The translations under genes were made by a program, and so were the position numbers. DNA of 64,000 nucleotides, from contig JALOOX010000004.1 of the NCBI GenBank assembly GCA_025454175.1, positions 19,851 to 83,850 on the forward strand, written 5' to 3'. The notes beneath the pieces were generated by a model, which was given only the letters and a program-made list of their open reading frames with translations, was not told the origin of the DNA and searched no databases. Numbering within the stretch: the stretch's first letter is position 1; each line of letters starts with the position of its first letter. Source of the DNA: Syntrophobacteraceae bacterium. GTDB lineage: Bacteria > Desulfobacterota > Syntrophobacteria > Syntrophobacterales > Syntrophobacteraceae. This document shows, one piece after another, positions 7,726 through 17,820 of the stretch.

Positions 7726-9939
7726 GTGGAAAGCAAGAAGCAAGACATTCTGGCCCTGACCATCCTGGTCATGACTCTCCTCCTGTTTTTCAGCCTGATC
7801 TCGATCCATCCTTCGGACCCAACCCTCTTTCACGATGAGGGGAGCACGGGCAGCCCCAGGAACTGGGTGGGCTCAGTTGGGGCCAACCTCGCATGGGCAC
7901 TGCTCAGCGCATTGGGGCTCGGCGCCTATGGAGTCATCGTTGGCGGTCTGTGGGCCGCCTGGCTGTTCTTCCGCAACCGCTGGCCATACAGCGGGTTCTG
8001 GATCCACCTTTTGGGATTGGGCCTGCTGGTCCTGAGCCTGGTCAGCCTGATTTCCCTCCACGTCCCCACAGTGCCCATTCGAGGGTTCGAAATGACTTCG
8101 GGCGGCAGCATGGGAATGGCTGTGGCGACGGCGCTGGAGCACCGGCTCTACCCCATCGGAGCCCACATCCTCCTCGCGGGATTTCTGTTGTCCGGCCTGG
8201 TGCTGGTGGCGCCGGTTTCCCTCCAGACCCTGTTGTGTCGCATGTTCTCCCTGACCTGTGGCTCCATCAAGGCCGCGGGAAAGGGAGCATCCCTCCTCAC
8301 GGTTCTGTTGGGGCGCGGCGATCGCGAAGTGCAGCCGGAGAAAACGGTTGCAGTCAAGAGATCGCGCAGGAAGGCATCTGAAATTCCCGTTGAGGTGATT
8401 CCCGCCGAAGTCGTTCCGGCTCCCCGCAGGAAACTTCAGAGAGAGGCGCTTCCCGCCCCCGATTTTTCTCCTCCGCCCGAGGGGACCTACGCCCTGCCGC
8501 CCCTCGATATTCTGGATGCTTATGAACAGAACCGTTCAAAGCCGGACGCCAGGAAGCTCGAAGAGAACGCCCGCGCCCTGGAAGAAAAGCTGGGAGATTT
8601 CGGAGTTCAGGGAAAGGTGACCGGCATCCTGCCGGGACCGGTCATCACGATGTACGAGTACGCTCCGGCTCCGGGCATCAAGATCAGCCGGATCGTCGGC
8701 CTTTCCGATGATCTGGCCATGGCCCTCAAGGCCGTGAGCCTCCGCGTGGTGGCTCCCATTCCCGGCAAGGCGGCCATCGGTATCGAGCTTCCCAACCCGA
8801 AGCGTGAGCTGGTTTCCATGCGAGATGTTCTCGCCTCCGAGGTCTTCGGGAGCTCCCCCGCCCCGCTCACCATGGCGCTGGGTCACGACATCACCGGGCA
8901 GCCGGTCAGCGCAAATCTGGCCAAAATGCCGCATCTTCTCATTGCCGGCGCCACCGGAACGGGAAAGAGCGTCTGCATCAACAGCCTGCTGAGCAGCCTT
9001 CTCTTTCGCAACACGCCGGAAGACCTGCGACTGCTCCTCATCGACCCCAAACGTATCGAGCTCAACACCTACGAGGGGATCCCCCACCTCATCCATCCCG
9101 TGGTGACCGACGCCAAGCTCGCCACGCGAGCCCTCCGATGGGCTGTCGAGGAGATGGAGCTACGCTACAAGCTCCTGGCCGACAAGGGTAGTCGGAACAT
9201 CGAGGGATACAACCGAGCCCTTGCCAGGGAAAAACCGAAGCCCGACCGGGAGCAGTCTCCGCCAGACCAGGAGGTCGGCCTGCCTCATCATCGGCTCCCG
9301 TACGTGGTGGTGGTCATTGACGAACTGGCTGATCTCATGATGGTCGCGTCCCGCGAGGTCGAGGAATCCATAACGCGGCTGGCCCAGATGGCCCGGGCTG
9401 CCGGGATTCACCTGGTCCTCGCGACTCAACGTCCGTCGGTGGATGTGCTCACGGGAATCATCAAGGCGAACATCCCGACCCGGATCTCCTTCCAGGTCTC
9501 CTCCCGTATCGACTCCAGGACCATTCTGGACACCCAGGGGGCCGAGAGCCTTCTGGGTGCGGGAGACATGCTCTTTCTTCCACCCGGTACAGCCAAGCTG
9601 CAGCGCATCCACGGCGCATTCGTCTCGGACAACGAGGTGCAGAGGCTCACCGAATTCTGGCGCAGCCAGAAGATCGCCGAGGACCCGCTCAAGAATCGTG
9701 TGAACTTCGAGGAGAATGGAGGAGCGGCTGACCTTGCATCGGAGGAAGTTGACGAGCGTTACCAGGACGCCATTGATATCGTTCTGGAGACTCGTCAGGC
9801 ATCCATTTCCATGTTACAGAGAAGGCTTCGCGTGGGCTACAATCGCGCGGCGCGCATGATCGAGCTCATGGAGCAGCAGGGCATCGTGAGCTCCTCCGAC
9901 GGCGTCAAGCCCAGAGAGGTCCTTGGCCGCCGTCCCTGA
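7726..9939 (+). CDS. ftsK: DNA translocase FtsK/SpoIIIE
   Basis: Septum-located ATPase that pumps chromosome ends and activates dimer resolution. The 737-residue protein has about four N-terminal membrane helices (within the first ~190 residues), a linker rich in Pro and charged residues, the motor with Walker A GATGTGKS near residue 410 and Walker B VVVIDELAD near 527, and a C-terminal winged-helix gamma domain. It is slightly shorter than many FtsK proteins because of its short linker. The GTG at 7726 is preferred since GAGGG ends 5 bases before it; the TTG at 7693 lacks such a site. Confidence 0.95.
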   Translation: MESKKQDILALTILVMTLLLFFSLISIHPSDPTLFHDEGSTGSPRNWVGSVGANLAWALLSALGLGAYGVIVGGLWAAWLFFRNRWPYSGFWIHLLGLGLLVLSLVSLISLHVPTVPIRGFEMTSGGSMGMAVATALEHRLYPIGAHILLAGFLLSGLVLVAPVSLQTLLCRMFSLTCGSIKAAGKGASLLTVLLGRGDREVQPEKTVAVKRSRRKASEIPVEVIPAEVVPAPRRKLQREALPAPDFSPPPEGTYALPPLDILDAYEQNRSKPDARKLEENARALEEKLGDFGVQGKVTGILPGPVITMYEYAPAPGIKISRIVGLSDDLAMALKAVSLRVVAPIPGKAAIGIELPNPKRELVSMRDVLASEVFGSSPAPLTMALGHDITGQPVSANLAKMPHLLIAGATGTGKSVCINSLLSSLLFRNTPEDLRLLLIDPKRIELNTYEGIPHLIHPVVTDAKLATRALRWAVEEMELRYKLLADKGSRNIEGYNRALAREKPKPDREQSPPDQEVGLPHHRLPYVVVVIDELADLMMVASREVEESITRLAQMARAAGIHLVLATQRPSVDVLTGIIKANIPTRISFQVSSRIDSRTILDTQGAESLLGAGDMLFLPPGTAKLQRIHGAFVSDNEVQRLTEFWRSQKIAEDPLKNRVNFEENGGAADLASEEVDERYQDAIDIVLETRQASISMLQRRLRVGYNRAARMIELMEQQGIVSSSDGVKPREVLGRRP

Positions 9940-9964
9940 AAGAAATGAGGTTTCGAACGGAGCC

Positions 9965-10711
9965 ATGAAACGGAAAGTTCTCAACCATGCTGCCCTTGTT
10001 GCAGCGTTGTGCTGGTGCAATTGGGTACCGTTTGGCTTTGCAGCCGAAGGACCCGGTCTTTCGGTCAACGAGGTCCTTCGCAGGACCGAAGCTCAGTATC
10101 AGAAGATTCAGGCTTTCACCGCGAACTTTCGGCAGGTCACCTCATCGGGAGCGGCAAGCTCCATGGCCACTGAAGCGCACGGAAAGCTATATTATCAAAA
10201 ACCTCGACAGATGCACTGGGCCTACGAAGAGCCCGAGAAACAGGTTTTCGTCGCAAACCAGCAATTGGCATGGCTTTACATTCCATCGGAAAAACAGATA
10301 GCGCTTTTCGACGCCAAGACGTTCTTCTCGTCACCGCTGGCCCAAACGTTCTTCGATGGGGTCATTGAGCTGAGAAAACACTTTGATGTCAGCCTGGATC
10401 CCAGGCTTTCGACCGAGGAGCTCGGTGTTCTGAATCTCACTCCCAAGAAGGAGGACCCCAACATCAAGTCCCTCAGCCTGACCGTGGATTTGACGACTTA
10501 TCGCATTTCCACCATCGAAAGCATCGATGCCCTCGGCAACACCAACCGCATCACGCTGGAAGGCCAGACAATCCTTCCCCGCGTGGACTCGGCCCTCTTC
10601 CAGCTGAACATTCCGCCGTCCACCACGGTCGTTGATCCCGACGGTCGCGAGATTCCGCCCGCGGACATCGACAAGCTGAAGCAGAAACTTCAGTCGAAAC
10701 AGGGAACGTGA
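9965..10711 (+). CDS. lolA: Outer-membrane lipoprotein carrier protein LolA
   Basis: Periplasmic chaperone that takes lipoproteins from the LolCDE complex to the outer membrane. The 248-residue product has a Sec signal peptide (about residues 1-26, ending PFGFAA). The mature part shows the LolA pattern with VNEVLRRTEAQYQKIQAFTANFRQ-like lead helix, LYYQKPRQMHWAY and WLYIPSEKQ. The ATG at 9965 follows ACGGAG. The stop overlaps the nadA start, indicating coupled translation. It implies a Gram-negative envelope. Confidence 0.92.
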   Translation: MKRKVLNHAALVAALCWCNWVPFGFAAEGPGLSVNEVLRRTEAQYQKIQAFTANFRQVTSSGAASSMATEAHGKLYYQKPRQMHWAYEEPEKQVFVANQQLAWLYIPSEKQIALFDAKTFFSSPLAQTFFDGVIELRKHFDVSLDPRLSTEELGVLNLTPKKEDPNIKSLSLTVDLTTYRISTIESIDALGNTNRITLEGQTILPRVDSALFQLNIPPSTTVVDPDGREIPPADIDKLKQKLQSKQGT

Positions 10712-11619
10712 TGTCACAGGAAATCATCCAGAAAATCGAAAGACTCCGGTCCCGCAGGCGGGCCATCATTCTCGCCCACAATTACCAGCCTCCCGAGATT
10801 CAGGACATCGCCGACCTCACCGGCGATTCGCTCGAACTGAGTCGCAAGGCGGCCGAAACCGATGCCTCGGTCATCGTTTTCTGTGGCGTGGCCTTCATGG
10901 CGGAGACGGCAGCCATCCTGAATCCCGACAAGACCGTTCTGCTCCCTCGCCCCGAGGCCGGCTGTCCCATGGCGGACATGATCACGGCAGACGACATGAA
11001 ACGGGTACGGGCCGAGTATCCCGATGTTCCCATCGTCACGTATGTAAACTCCACGGCTGCCGTGAAAGCCGAAAGCGATGCCTGCTGCACCTCCGCCAAC
11101 TCCATTCGCGTGGTGGGCTCATTCGAAAACGCGGCGACCGTTTACATGGCTCCCGATCAGAATCTCGCCCGGTATACCGCACTCCATTCCGCCAAGAACA
11201 TTCTTCACTGGCACGGGTACTGCCCCTTTCACCATGCCTTGCAGTCGGAGGAGGTGCTCCTTCGAAAACAGGAGCATCCCGAAGCCCTTTTCCTGGCGCA
11301 TCCCGAGTGTCGGCCCGAGGTGCTTTCCCTGGCGGACAGGGTCATGAGCACGTCCGGCATGTTGCGCTTCGTCCATGAGAGCTCACACATATCCTTCATC
11401 GTTGGCACCGAGGTCGGCATTCTCCATCCCATGCGACGGATGAACCCCGGCAAGGAATTCCATGCCGCGTCCAAGAAAATGCTCTGCCCTCACATGAAGA
11501 AGATATCCCTGGACGACGTTTGCCTTTCCCTGGAGACCCTGGAACCCCGCATTTCAGTGCCTGAAGACATTCGCGTCAGGGCACTCAAGGCCGTCGAGCG
11601 AATGCTTCTGATCTCCTGA
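10711..11619 (+). CDS. nadA: Quinolinate synthase A
   Basis: Condenses iminoaspartate with dihydroxyacetone phosphate to quinolinate in de novo NAD synthesis, using an oxygen-sensitive [4Fe-4S] cluster. The 302-residue protein begins with AIILAHNYQPPEIQDIAD and has the three expected cluster ligands: Cys85 (GCPMAD), Cys171 (GYCPFH) and Cys259 (LCPHMK). It is of the short, three-cysteine type found in many anaerobes. The ATG at 10711 shares its A with the lolA stop (TGATG) and has AGGGA 5 bases upstream. NadB and NadC are not in the window. Confidence 0.96.
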   Translation: MSQEIIQKIERLRSRRRAIILAHNYQPPEIQDIADLTGDSLELSRKAAETDASVIVFCGVAFMAETAAILNPDKTVLLPRPEAGCPMADMITADDMKRVRAEYPDVPIVTYVNSTAAVKAESDACCTSANSIRVVGSFENAATVYMAPDQNLARYTALHSAKNILHWHGYCPFHHALQSEEVLLRKQEHPEALFLAHPECRPEVLSLADRVMSTSGMLRFVHESSHISFIVGTEVGILHPMRRMNPGKEFHAASKKMLCPHMKKISLDDVCLSLETLEPRISVPEDIRVRALKAVERMLLIS

Positions 11620-11679
11620 ACCGCGGGCGGCCGCTCGGGAGAAGCCGAGCAGCGTCCGCCTCGCTGTGGATCACCATGC

Positions 11680-12696
11680 ATGCATGAAAGATCCAAACCG
11701 CGTATCGCCATCACCATGGGTGATCCCTGCGGCATTGGGCCCGAGATCATCGTCAAGCTTTTTGCCGCTCGAGGGAGCCATGCCGATGACTCACTGCTCG
11801 TCGTGGGAGATCCCGGCGCCATCGAGCGCGCTTCGAAGATCCTGGGGGATCGATTGAGAATCCGGCCGATTGAAGATCCGGAGGAATGGCAGGATTTGCC
11901 GGCCTACGCCACCATCCCGGTCGTTGCGCCGCTGCCCCTCGCCGCGGAAGATCTTGTCTACGGAGCGCCGACCGGGGCTTCATGCCTGTGCGCCATTCGC
12001 TGCATCGAGCTTGCGGTCTCCATGGCCATGAGAGGTGCCGTGGACGCCGTCTGCACCGGTCCCATCCACAAGGCGAATCTTCATCGGCATGGCTTCCATT
12101 TTCCCGGTCACACGGAGCTCCTTTGCGATCTCACCGCGTCACGTCGAGCCGTGATGATGCTGGCTGGGCCCCGGCTGCGCGTTTCCCTGGTGACCATCCA
12201 TGAACCCCTGTGGCGGGTGCCCCAGCTCATCTCGCCGGAAATTCTGACGGAAACCATACGAATCACGGCCGAATCCCTTGTGCGGGATTTCGGCATCCCG
12301 GCGCCGCGCATCGCCGTGGCCGCCCTCAACCCCCACGCCGGTGAAGGCGGTCGTTTTGGCCGTGAGGACCTGGATATCATCGAACCCACCCTCGAAGAGC
12401 TCAAACGCAAAGGGTTAGGCGTTTCAGGCCCATACCCCGCGGATACATTGTTCTTCCGTGCCTTTCAGGGAGAATTCGACGCAGTGGTGGCCATGTACCA
12501 CGATCAGGGTCTCATTCCCGTCAAGCTGGTCCATTTTCATGATGCCGTCAACACTACCCTGGGACTGCCCATCATCAGGACGTCGGTGGACCATGGAACC
12601 GCCTACGAGCTTGCCGGCACGGGGAAAGCACATTCCGGAAGCCTCGAAGCCGCCGTTCGAATGGCATCTTCAATGGCTCGCCATCGTTTTGCCTAG
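11680..12696 (+). CDS. pdxA: 4-hydroxythreonine-4-phosphate dehydrogenase
   Basis: Oxidises 4-phosphohydroxy-L-threonine in the DXP-dependent route to pyridoxal phosphate, the cofactor of HemL encoded further along. The 338-residue protein opens with [18 protein letters not shown], has the metal-site region [17 protein letters not shown], the late [13 protein letters not shown] motif and a final [14 protein letters not shown] segment, all typical of PdxA. The start at 11680 is one of several nearby ATGs and is the only one in frame at that point; its ribosome site is weak. uvrA begins 4 bases after the stop. Confidence 0.95.
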   Translation: MHERSKPRIAITMGDPCGIGPEIIVKLFAARGSHADDSLLVVGDPGAIERASKILGDRLRIRPIEDPEEWQDLPAYATIPVVAPLPLAAEDLVYGAPTGASCLCAIRCIELAVSMAMRGAVDAVCTGPIHKANLHRHGFHFPGHTELLCDLTASRRAVMMLAGPRLRVSLVTIHEPLWRVPQLISPEILTETIRITAESLVRDFGIPAPRIAVAALNPHAGEGGRFGREDLDIIEPTLEELKRKGLGVSGPYPADTLFFRAFQGEFDAVVAMYHDQGLIPVKLVHFHDAVNTTLGLPIIRTSVDHGTAYELAGTGKAHSGSLEAAVRMASSMARHRFA

Positions 12697-12700
12697 TACG

Positions 12701-15340
12701 ATGAAACAGATCCACATTCGGGGCGCCCGCCAGCATAACCTGAGGAATATCGATCTGGACATTCCACGGGATAGACTGACGGTCATCACCGGCGTCAGCG
12801 GCTCGGGCAAGTCCTCCCTCGCCTTCGACACCATCTTTGCCGAGGGGCAGAGAAGGTACCTCGAGGCCCTCTCGGGCCGAAGGCGACAGTACCTTCAGGC
12901 ATTGGACAAGCCCGATGTGGATGAGATCATCGGAATCAGCCCGGCCATCGCCATCGAGCAGAAACGGGTGGCTCGAAATCCCCGCTCGACCGTCGGAACT
13001 CTCACGGAGATCCACGACCTGCTCAGGGTCCTGTTCGCCCGCGCCGGAACCTTGCACTGCCCTAAGTGCGGACAGGCCGTCATCGCCTACACCGTTCCGG
13101 GCATTCTCCAGGAGATTGGGAATACCTGGTCCGATGGATCGAGGCTCCTGGTCCTGGCGCCCCTCGAGCCCATCCTGGAGAAAGGACTTGCCCCGCTGAT
13201 CGCCAGGTTGCGAAAGGAAGGCTTTGCCCGCATCAGGCTTGACGGAAGAGTGATCGACCTGGACCCGCCGCCCCACCTGCCCCGCCGGCCATCGTACCCG
13301 CTGGAAGTTGTGGTCGACCGGATCGTCTTCAGCGCATCGAGGCCTTCCAGGCTCGTCGAGGATATCGAGCTTGCCCTCAAGTACGGAGGCGGGATCCTGA
13401 CCATCGCCGACACGCTGGGCACGGTCAGGAGCTTTTCCGACCGCTTTCAGTGCACCGCCTGCAAGATCGATATGGCGGCCATCAGTCCCAGCACCTTCTC
13501 ATTCCATCATCCCCAGGGCATTTGCCCCCACTGCAACGGGCTGGGCTCCGAGTCTGCAACGTCGAAGTCCACGTCCACGCGGAGAGCTCGAGGGTCTGCG
13601 GGCGAGTCTCCTGAGTCGATGACCGGCAAGGCATCCCGAGGCAGGAATTCCCATGGACTCGAAGAGAGGGAGCTAACGGCCCCGGATGATCCCAATGGGG
13701 GGCATGAAGTGACTTGCGCCGGGTGCGGGGGAAGCCGCCTGAATCCCATGGCAAGATCGGTTCGAATCCACGGATTGGGCATCCACGAGGTCTCGGACCT
13801 TCCCCTCAACCAGCTGAGCAATTGGCTTCCAACTGTCCCTCTTTCGGCGTCGTTTCAGAGAATCGCGGCCCCTCTCATTTCCGAGATCCTTCAGCGTGCA
13901 GCAACCATGGACCGGCTGGGGCTGGGTTATCTCTGCCTCAGCCGATCCGCCGTCTCGCTCTCGGGCGGCGAGGCTCAGCGCGTTCGACTCGCTCAGCAGA
14001 TCGGCTCCCAGCTCACCGGAATCCTTTATGTGCTCGACGAGCCAAGCATCGGACTTCACCCCCAGGACCATCATCGTCTCATGAAGATCATCCGGGAGCT
14101 GAGAGATGCCGGGAATACGGTGATTGTGGTCGAGCATGATCGCGAAACGATTCTTGAGGCCGATCATGTCATCGACATGGGGCCGGGGGCTGGAGCCTTG
14201 GGCGGGCAGGTCGTCTTTTCAGGAACACCCCGGCAGCTCGTGCGGGAGGCTTCATCATTGACGGGCCAGTACCTTTCGGGGAGAAAATCCATCGAGATCC
14301 CCAGGCGCCGCGCGCCCTTCTCCCGGGGAAGCCTCGGCATTCGGGGGGCCACCGGCCACAATCTCAAGGACATCGACGTCGACATACCCCTCGGCTGCAT
14401 CACCTGTGTCACCGGGGTGTCGGGCTCCGGAAAAAGCACCCTCGTCCTTGACACTCTTCACAGGGCTCTCGCAAAGCGTCTCTACCGAGCCACATCCCAC
14501 CCGGCCCCTCACCGTGGAATCGAGGGACTGAGCTCCATTCGCAAGGTCCATCTGGTTGACCAGTCCGCCATCGGGAAAAACCCGCGATCGACGCCGGCAA
14601 CCTACACGGGACTCCTCACTCACATCCGCCAGCTCTTCGCCAGGCTTCCCGAGGCCCGGGCCAGGGGCTACGGGCCTGATCGATTCAGCTACAATGTCAA
14701 GGGAGGCCGATGCGAATCCTGTCGCGGAGACGGCTCCATCAGCGTTGACCTCGTCTTCCTCCCGGACGTCACCTTCACGTGTCCCCTCTGCAACGGGTCG
14801 CGCTACAATCCTGAAACACTCCAGATTCTTTTCAAGGGCCATTCCATTGCCGAGGTTCTGTCCATGTCCGTCACCGAGGCCCTGATGCTCCTCGAGAACG
14901 TCCCATCCATCCGGCATCCCCTGGAGGTCCTGCAGGAAGTCGGACTGGGTTATCTCATGCTGGGGCAGTCCGCACTCACCCTTTCCGGCGGTGAAAGCCA
15001 GCGCGTCAAGCTCGCATCCGAGCTCAGCCTCCGATCCTCCGAGCCGGCATTGTTCATTCTGGATGAACCGACGACGGGGTTGCACTTCGACGACATTTCC
15101 CAGCTGATGCACATTCTGCAGCGTCTGGCCGACGCCGGGCACACCATAGTCCTCATCGAGCATCATTTGGACGTCATAAAAAGCGTGGACTACGTGATCG
15201 ACCTGGGACCCGGCGGCGGGGATGCTGGAGGAAAGGTGGTGGCGGTGGGCTCGCCCGAGGAAGTTGCCGCCGCCGAGCATTCCGTCACGGGGCGATTCCT
15301 GCGGAAAAGCCTCCCACAATCCAACGCGGCTGGTCGCTGA
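12701..15340 (+). CDS. uvrA: Excinuclease ABC subunit A, shortened form
   Basis: Damage-recognition ATPase of nucleotide excision repair. Two ABC modules are present: Walker [15 protein letters not shown] near residue 31 and [14 protein letters not shown] near 572, with signatures [12 protein letters not shown] and [12 protein letters not shown]. Zinc cysteine pairs occur near 119, 250, 276, 338, 670 and 694. The protein is 879 residues against about 940 usually. The missing residues lie between CPHCNGLG (about 276) and [10 protein letters not shown] (about 338), where a Ser/Arg/Gly-rich low-complexity stretch replaces the conserved signature-domain segment. The UvrB-binding region before it is largely kept. 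It may be the main UvrA or a second, specialised paralogue. Transcription is probably coupled to pdxA. Confidence 0.88.
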   Translation: MKQIHIRGARQHNLRNIDLDIPRDRLTVITGVSGSGKSSLAFDTIFAEGQRRYLEALSGRRRQYLQALDKPDVDEIIGISPAIAIEQKRVARNPRSTVGTLTEIHDLLRVLFARAGTLHCPKCGQAVIAYTVPGILQEIGNTWSDGSRLLVLAPLEPILEKGLAPLIARLRKEGFARIRLDGRVIDLDPPPHLPRRPSYPLEVVVDRIVFSASRPSRLVEDIELALKYGGGILTIADTLGTVRSFSDRFQCTACKIDMAAISPSTFSFHHPQGICPHCNGLGSESATSKSTSTRRARGSAGESPESMTGKASRGRNSHGLEERELTAPDDPNGGHEVTCAGCGGSRLNPMARSVRIHGLGIHEVSDLPLNQLSNWLPTVPLSASFQRIAAPLISEILQRAATMDRLGLGYLCLSRSAVSLSGGEAQRVRLAQQIGSQLTGILYVLDEPSIGLHPQDHHRLMKIIRELRDAGNTVIVVEHDRETILEADHVIDMGPGAGALGGQVVFSGTPRQLVREASSLTGQYLSGRKSIEIPRRRAPFSRGSLGIRGATGHNLKDIDVDIPLGCITCVTGVSGSGKSTLVLDTLHRALAKRLYRATSHPAPHRGIEGLSSIRKVHLVDQSAIGKNPRSTPATYTGLLTHIRQLFARLPEARARGYGPDRFSYNVKGGRCESCRGDGSISVDLVFLPDVTFTCPLCNGSRYNPETLQILFKGHSIAEVLSMSVTEALMLLENVPSIRHPLEVLQEVGLGYLMLGQSALTLSGGESQRVKLASELSLRSSEPALFILDEPTTGLHFDDISQLMHILQRLADAGHTIVLIEHHLDVIKSVDYVIDLGPGGGDAGGKVVAVGSPEEVAAAEHSVTGRFLRKSLPQSNAAGR

Positions 15341-15352
15341 ACCCGACCGGGC

Positions 15353-15985
15353 TCAGGAACCGAAGGACAGATGGTAGGCGATGGCATCCAGCTTGATGGT
15401 GAAATCGACGTTCTCCACGTGGCAACAGTCGGGAACCTGGATCTGAACGGGGGCAAAATTGAGAATGCCGTTGATGCCGCCAAGCACCAGCTGGTTGGCC
15501 ACGCTCTGAGCTGCGCTGGCGGTGGTGGCGATGATGCCGATGTGCACCTCGCGCTCCTTGATGACCTCCTCCAGCTCGTCCACGTGGTTGATGGTCAGCC
15601 CATTGGGCAGGCGCTTGCCGACTTTCTGAGGATCAGTGTCAAAAGCAGCCGTGAAAATATACCCGTGCTTGATGAAGTTACCATGCCTGATGAGCGCGGA
15701 CCCAAGATTCCCGAGACCGATCATGGCGAGGTTCCAGGGCCGGTTGAGCCCCAGGATCTCCTTGATCTGGTTGACGAGGTCGCTCACACGGTAGCCAACA
15801 CCTCGAACTCCGAATTCACCAAAATAGGCCAGATCCTTCCTGATCTGCGCAGGGTTGACGCCGCACTGCTTGGCCAGCCGCTCGGAGGAAATGACATCCA
15901 CCTCATCTTCGAGCAATTCCTGCAAGGTTCGCATGTAAATCGACAGACGATTGATGGTGGCCATTGGGATCTTGGCGAATTTCAT
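15353..15985 (-). CDS. rex: Redox-sensing transcriptional repressor Rex
   Basis: NADH/NAD+-responsive repressor of fermentative and respiratory genes. The 210-residue protein has an N-terminal winged helix (about 1-80, including SERLAKQCGVNPAQIRKDLAYFGEFGVRG-type sequence) and a Rossmann domain with GLGNLGSAL near residue 93, then the C-terminal swapped helix. It lies downstream of atpZIBE on the same strand, but has its own leader containing a Rex-type palindrome at 16087-16104, which suggests autoregulation. The uvrA stop converges 12 bases away. Confidence 0.95.
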   Translation of the reverse strand: MKFAKIPMATINRLSIYMRTLQELLEDEVDVISSERLAKQCGVNPAQIRKDLAYFGEFGVRGVGYRVSDLVNQIKEILGLNRPWNLAMIGLGNLGSALIRHGNFIKHGYIFTAAFDTDPQKVGKRLPNGLTINHVDELEEVIKEREVHIGIIATTASAAQSVANQLVLGGINGILNFAPVQIQVPDCCHVENVDFTIKLDAIAYHLSFGS

Positions 15986-16086
15986 GTTTCATCCTCAGGA
16001 GAACCATCATCACATTGCGGTGACGTGGCCGAGCCGGTCGGCATTCTGTGCATGGCCCCCATGCCCGTCCCGACTCCGGTGTATAT

Positions 16087-16104
16087 ATGTGATATTCTTC
16101 ACAT
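16087..16104. promoter_or_regulatory. Probable Rex operator upstream of rex
   Basis: The 18 bases ATGTGATATTCTTCACAT form a palindrome with 6-base arms, and contain GTG-N8-CAC with a TTCACA half, matching the known Rex operator plan (TGTGAA-N4-TTCACA). It lies about 100 bases before the rex start codon, a position suited to autorepression. Confidence 0.65.
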
Positions 16105-16214
16105 TATTGACCTAAAAAATAGGCCTGACATCATTCCGGAGTCGAAGACCGGGTGAGGAACGCCGCAGGCGTCCCCCACCCGGAACCTCGCTCACTCACT
16201 GCATCGCAGCAGAA

Positions 16215-16583
16215 TTACTTCGCCAGGCCAACAAAGGTCTGAATGGCTTTGGAGACCGGGTTGGCGTAGATCAGGATCAGCGCAACAACCAGAGAATAGA
16301 TGGCGAGCGACTCGATCATGGCCAGACCGATCAGCATGGTGACCGTAACCTTACCGGAAGCGTCGGGGTTGCGTGCAATGCCTTCCACGGCGCCCTTGAC
16401 GGCCATACCCTGGCCGATTCCGCAGCCAAAGGCGGCGATGGCAATACCGAAGCCGGCGGCTACCGCGGAATAGACAAAGAACCGCATTCCTTCGGCCTTG
16501 TCTCCGCCTGCGTCAGCGGCGAAAGCCAGCGTGGTCAGCCCGAGCACCAGGATGGTCGTCAGCAACCCAATTCTTTTGGACAT
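16215..16583 (-). CDS. atpE: ATP synthase F0 subunit c
   Basis: Rotor-ring subunit that carries the coupling ion. At 122 residues it is longer than most c subunits because of an N-terminal signal-peptide-like stretch (residues 1-22, ending LAFAA). Helix 1 has [15 protein letters not shown] with Gln58, and helix 2 has [17 protein letters not shown] with the ion-binding Glu91 followed by Ser92 and with Tyr96. The Gln/Glu-Ser/Tyr set resembles sodium-binding c subunits such as that of Ilyobacter tartaricus, although the Thr after Ser is Leu here. It is the last gene of atpZIBE. Confidence 0.96.
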   Translation of the reverse strand: MSKRIGLLTTILVLGLTTLAFAADAGGDKAEGMRFFVYSAVAAGFGIAIAAFGCGIGQGMAVKGAVEGIARNPDASGKVTVTMLIGLAMIESLAIYSLVVALILIYANPVSKAIQTFVGLAK

Positions 16584-16681
16584 ACACTTACCTCCTTCAT
16601 GTGATTGATTGGTTGTGGTGATGAAAACTTCTCATATGTTCGCGGCCAGTCCTCCAACCGAAAACCGCCTGGATTCCAGTA

Positions 16682-17401
16682 TCAGTGAGCGTGCTCCATG
16701 GCTCCCGCAAAATACATCATGGAGAGCAGGCAGAAGATGAAAGCCTGAATGAAGCCGGTGAAAAGCCCCAGGAACATCATCGGCAGGGGCGCAAGATAGA
16801 GACCGGCCAGAAAGAAGAGAATACCAAGCACCAGCTCTTCACCGAAGACATTCCCGAAGAGACGAATGGAGAGGCTCAGCACGCGGGCGCCGTGGCCAAT
16901 GAGCTCGATGGGCATGATCAGAGGCGTCAGCCACCAGACCGGCCCCATGAAGTGCTTGACGTACTGGACGCCGTGGAACTTGACGCCGAGCACATGGGTG
17001 AAGACCACCACGATGAGGGCGCAGGCCGCCGTCGTGTTGATGTTGGCTGTCGGTGCAAAGAAGCCTGGAACCATCCCCATGTAGTTGCTGCAAAGAATGA
17101 AGAGGCCGAGGGATGCAATGAGAGGGAAGAGAAACCGTCCGTGCTCTCCGGTGATTCCGATCATGAATTCCTCGATACCCGTGAGCACCGTCTCGAAGAA
17201 GTTCTGGCCGCCCTGGGGCACCATCGTCAGGGTGCTCGCCGCGAGCTTGGCCAGCACCAGGAGGATCAGCATCACCAGCCACGCATAGGTGACATGAGGC
17301 TGCAACACCAGCTCGGTCAACGTGTGGGCCTCTTCGGCGCCGACGACCGGAAGCCCCATCTTTTCGAATAAAATGTTGAGAAAAAGAATCGGGTGTTCCA
17401 T
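16682..17401 (-). CDS. atpB: ATP synthase F0 subunit a
   Basis: Stator subunit that forms the ion half-channels next to the c ring. The 239-residue protein has five to six membrane helices and the essential arginine in LSLSIRLFGNVFGEE (helix 4). A signature NYMGMVPG segment and a C-terminal helix with GFIQAFIFCLLSMMYF complete it. It lies 3 bases after atpI and 98 bases before atpE. No subunit b or F1 genes are in the window, so the F1 part is encoded elsewhere. Confidence 0.96.
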   Translation of the reverse strand: MEHPILFLNILFEKMGLPVVGAEEAHTLTELVLQPHVTYAWLVMLILLVLAKLAASTLTMVPQGGQNFFETVLTGIEEFMIGITGEHGRFLFPLIASLGLFILCSNYMGMVPGFFAPTANINTTAACALIVVVFTHVLGVKFHGVQYVKHFMGPVWWLTPLIMPIELIGHGARVLSLSIRLFGNVFGEELVLGILFFLAGLYLAPLPMMFLGLFTGFIQAFIFCLLSMMYFAGAMEHAH

Positions 17402-17404
17402 AGG

Positions 17405-17806
17405 TTAACTTTCCCCCTTTTTCCTGAGCATGACGTAAAACTCCTGGCCTCCAACCAGCATAATACTCAAAACCACCACTGAAAGCCCCACCACGAAAGG
17501 AACGGGCTCGGCCCAGCGGTAGTAGACAGCTAGAAAAACCAAGAAGAGGGTCGCCAGAAACCTGGCATAATAGCTGAAAAAAACCCCTCCTTTTCGGGGC
17601 ATTCGGCCCGGTGCGTCAAAAGCCCGCCTGAGCTGCCATTTGAGGATCTGGAAGCTCAGGGTGCTGATGACCGCCCCCAACAGCACGCCGACGGCGAAGG
17701 AGCCAGAGACCACGAGCCAAGCCGCAAGCGGGAAGACAATCAGGAGAATCACATTACACGTCTCGACCCGCCTGAGCAACTCGTCACTGGTGAGGTAATC
17801 CCGCAA
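17405..17806 (-). CDS. atpI: ATP synthase protein I
   Basis: Accessory protein thought to help assemble the c ring. The 133-residue product has four hydrophobic segments (LLIVFPLAAWLVVSGSFAVG, VLLGAVIS, FLATLFLVFLAVYY, VVGLSVVVLSIMLV) with basic loops, as in the AtpI family. It lies between atpZ and atpB as in many proteobacteria. The start is uncertain: no ATG is available, and the TTG at 17806 has GGTGG just upstream. A start nearer the atpZ stop at 17821 would need a rare ATA. The upstream continuation of the frame overlaps atpZ and is not coding. Confidence 0.82.
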   Translation of the reverse strand: MRDYLTSDELLRRVETCNVILLIVFPLAAWLVVSGSFAVGVLLGAVISTLSFQILKWQLRRAFDAPGRMPRKGGVFFSYYARFLATLFLVFLAVYYRWAEPVPFVVGLSVVVLSIMLVGGQEFYVMLRKKGES

Positions 17807-17820
17807 GAACCACCGATCCT

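Noticed and set aside
13759..13769. GGTTCGAATCC, which resembles a tRNA T-loop
   Set aside because: It lies inside the uvrA coding frame and has no acceptor or anticodon stem around it.
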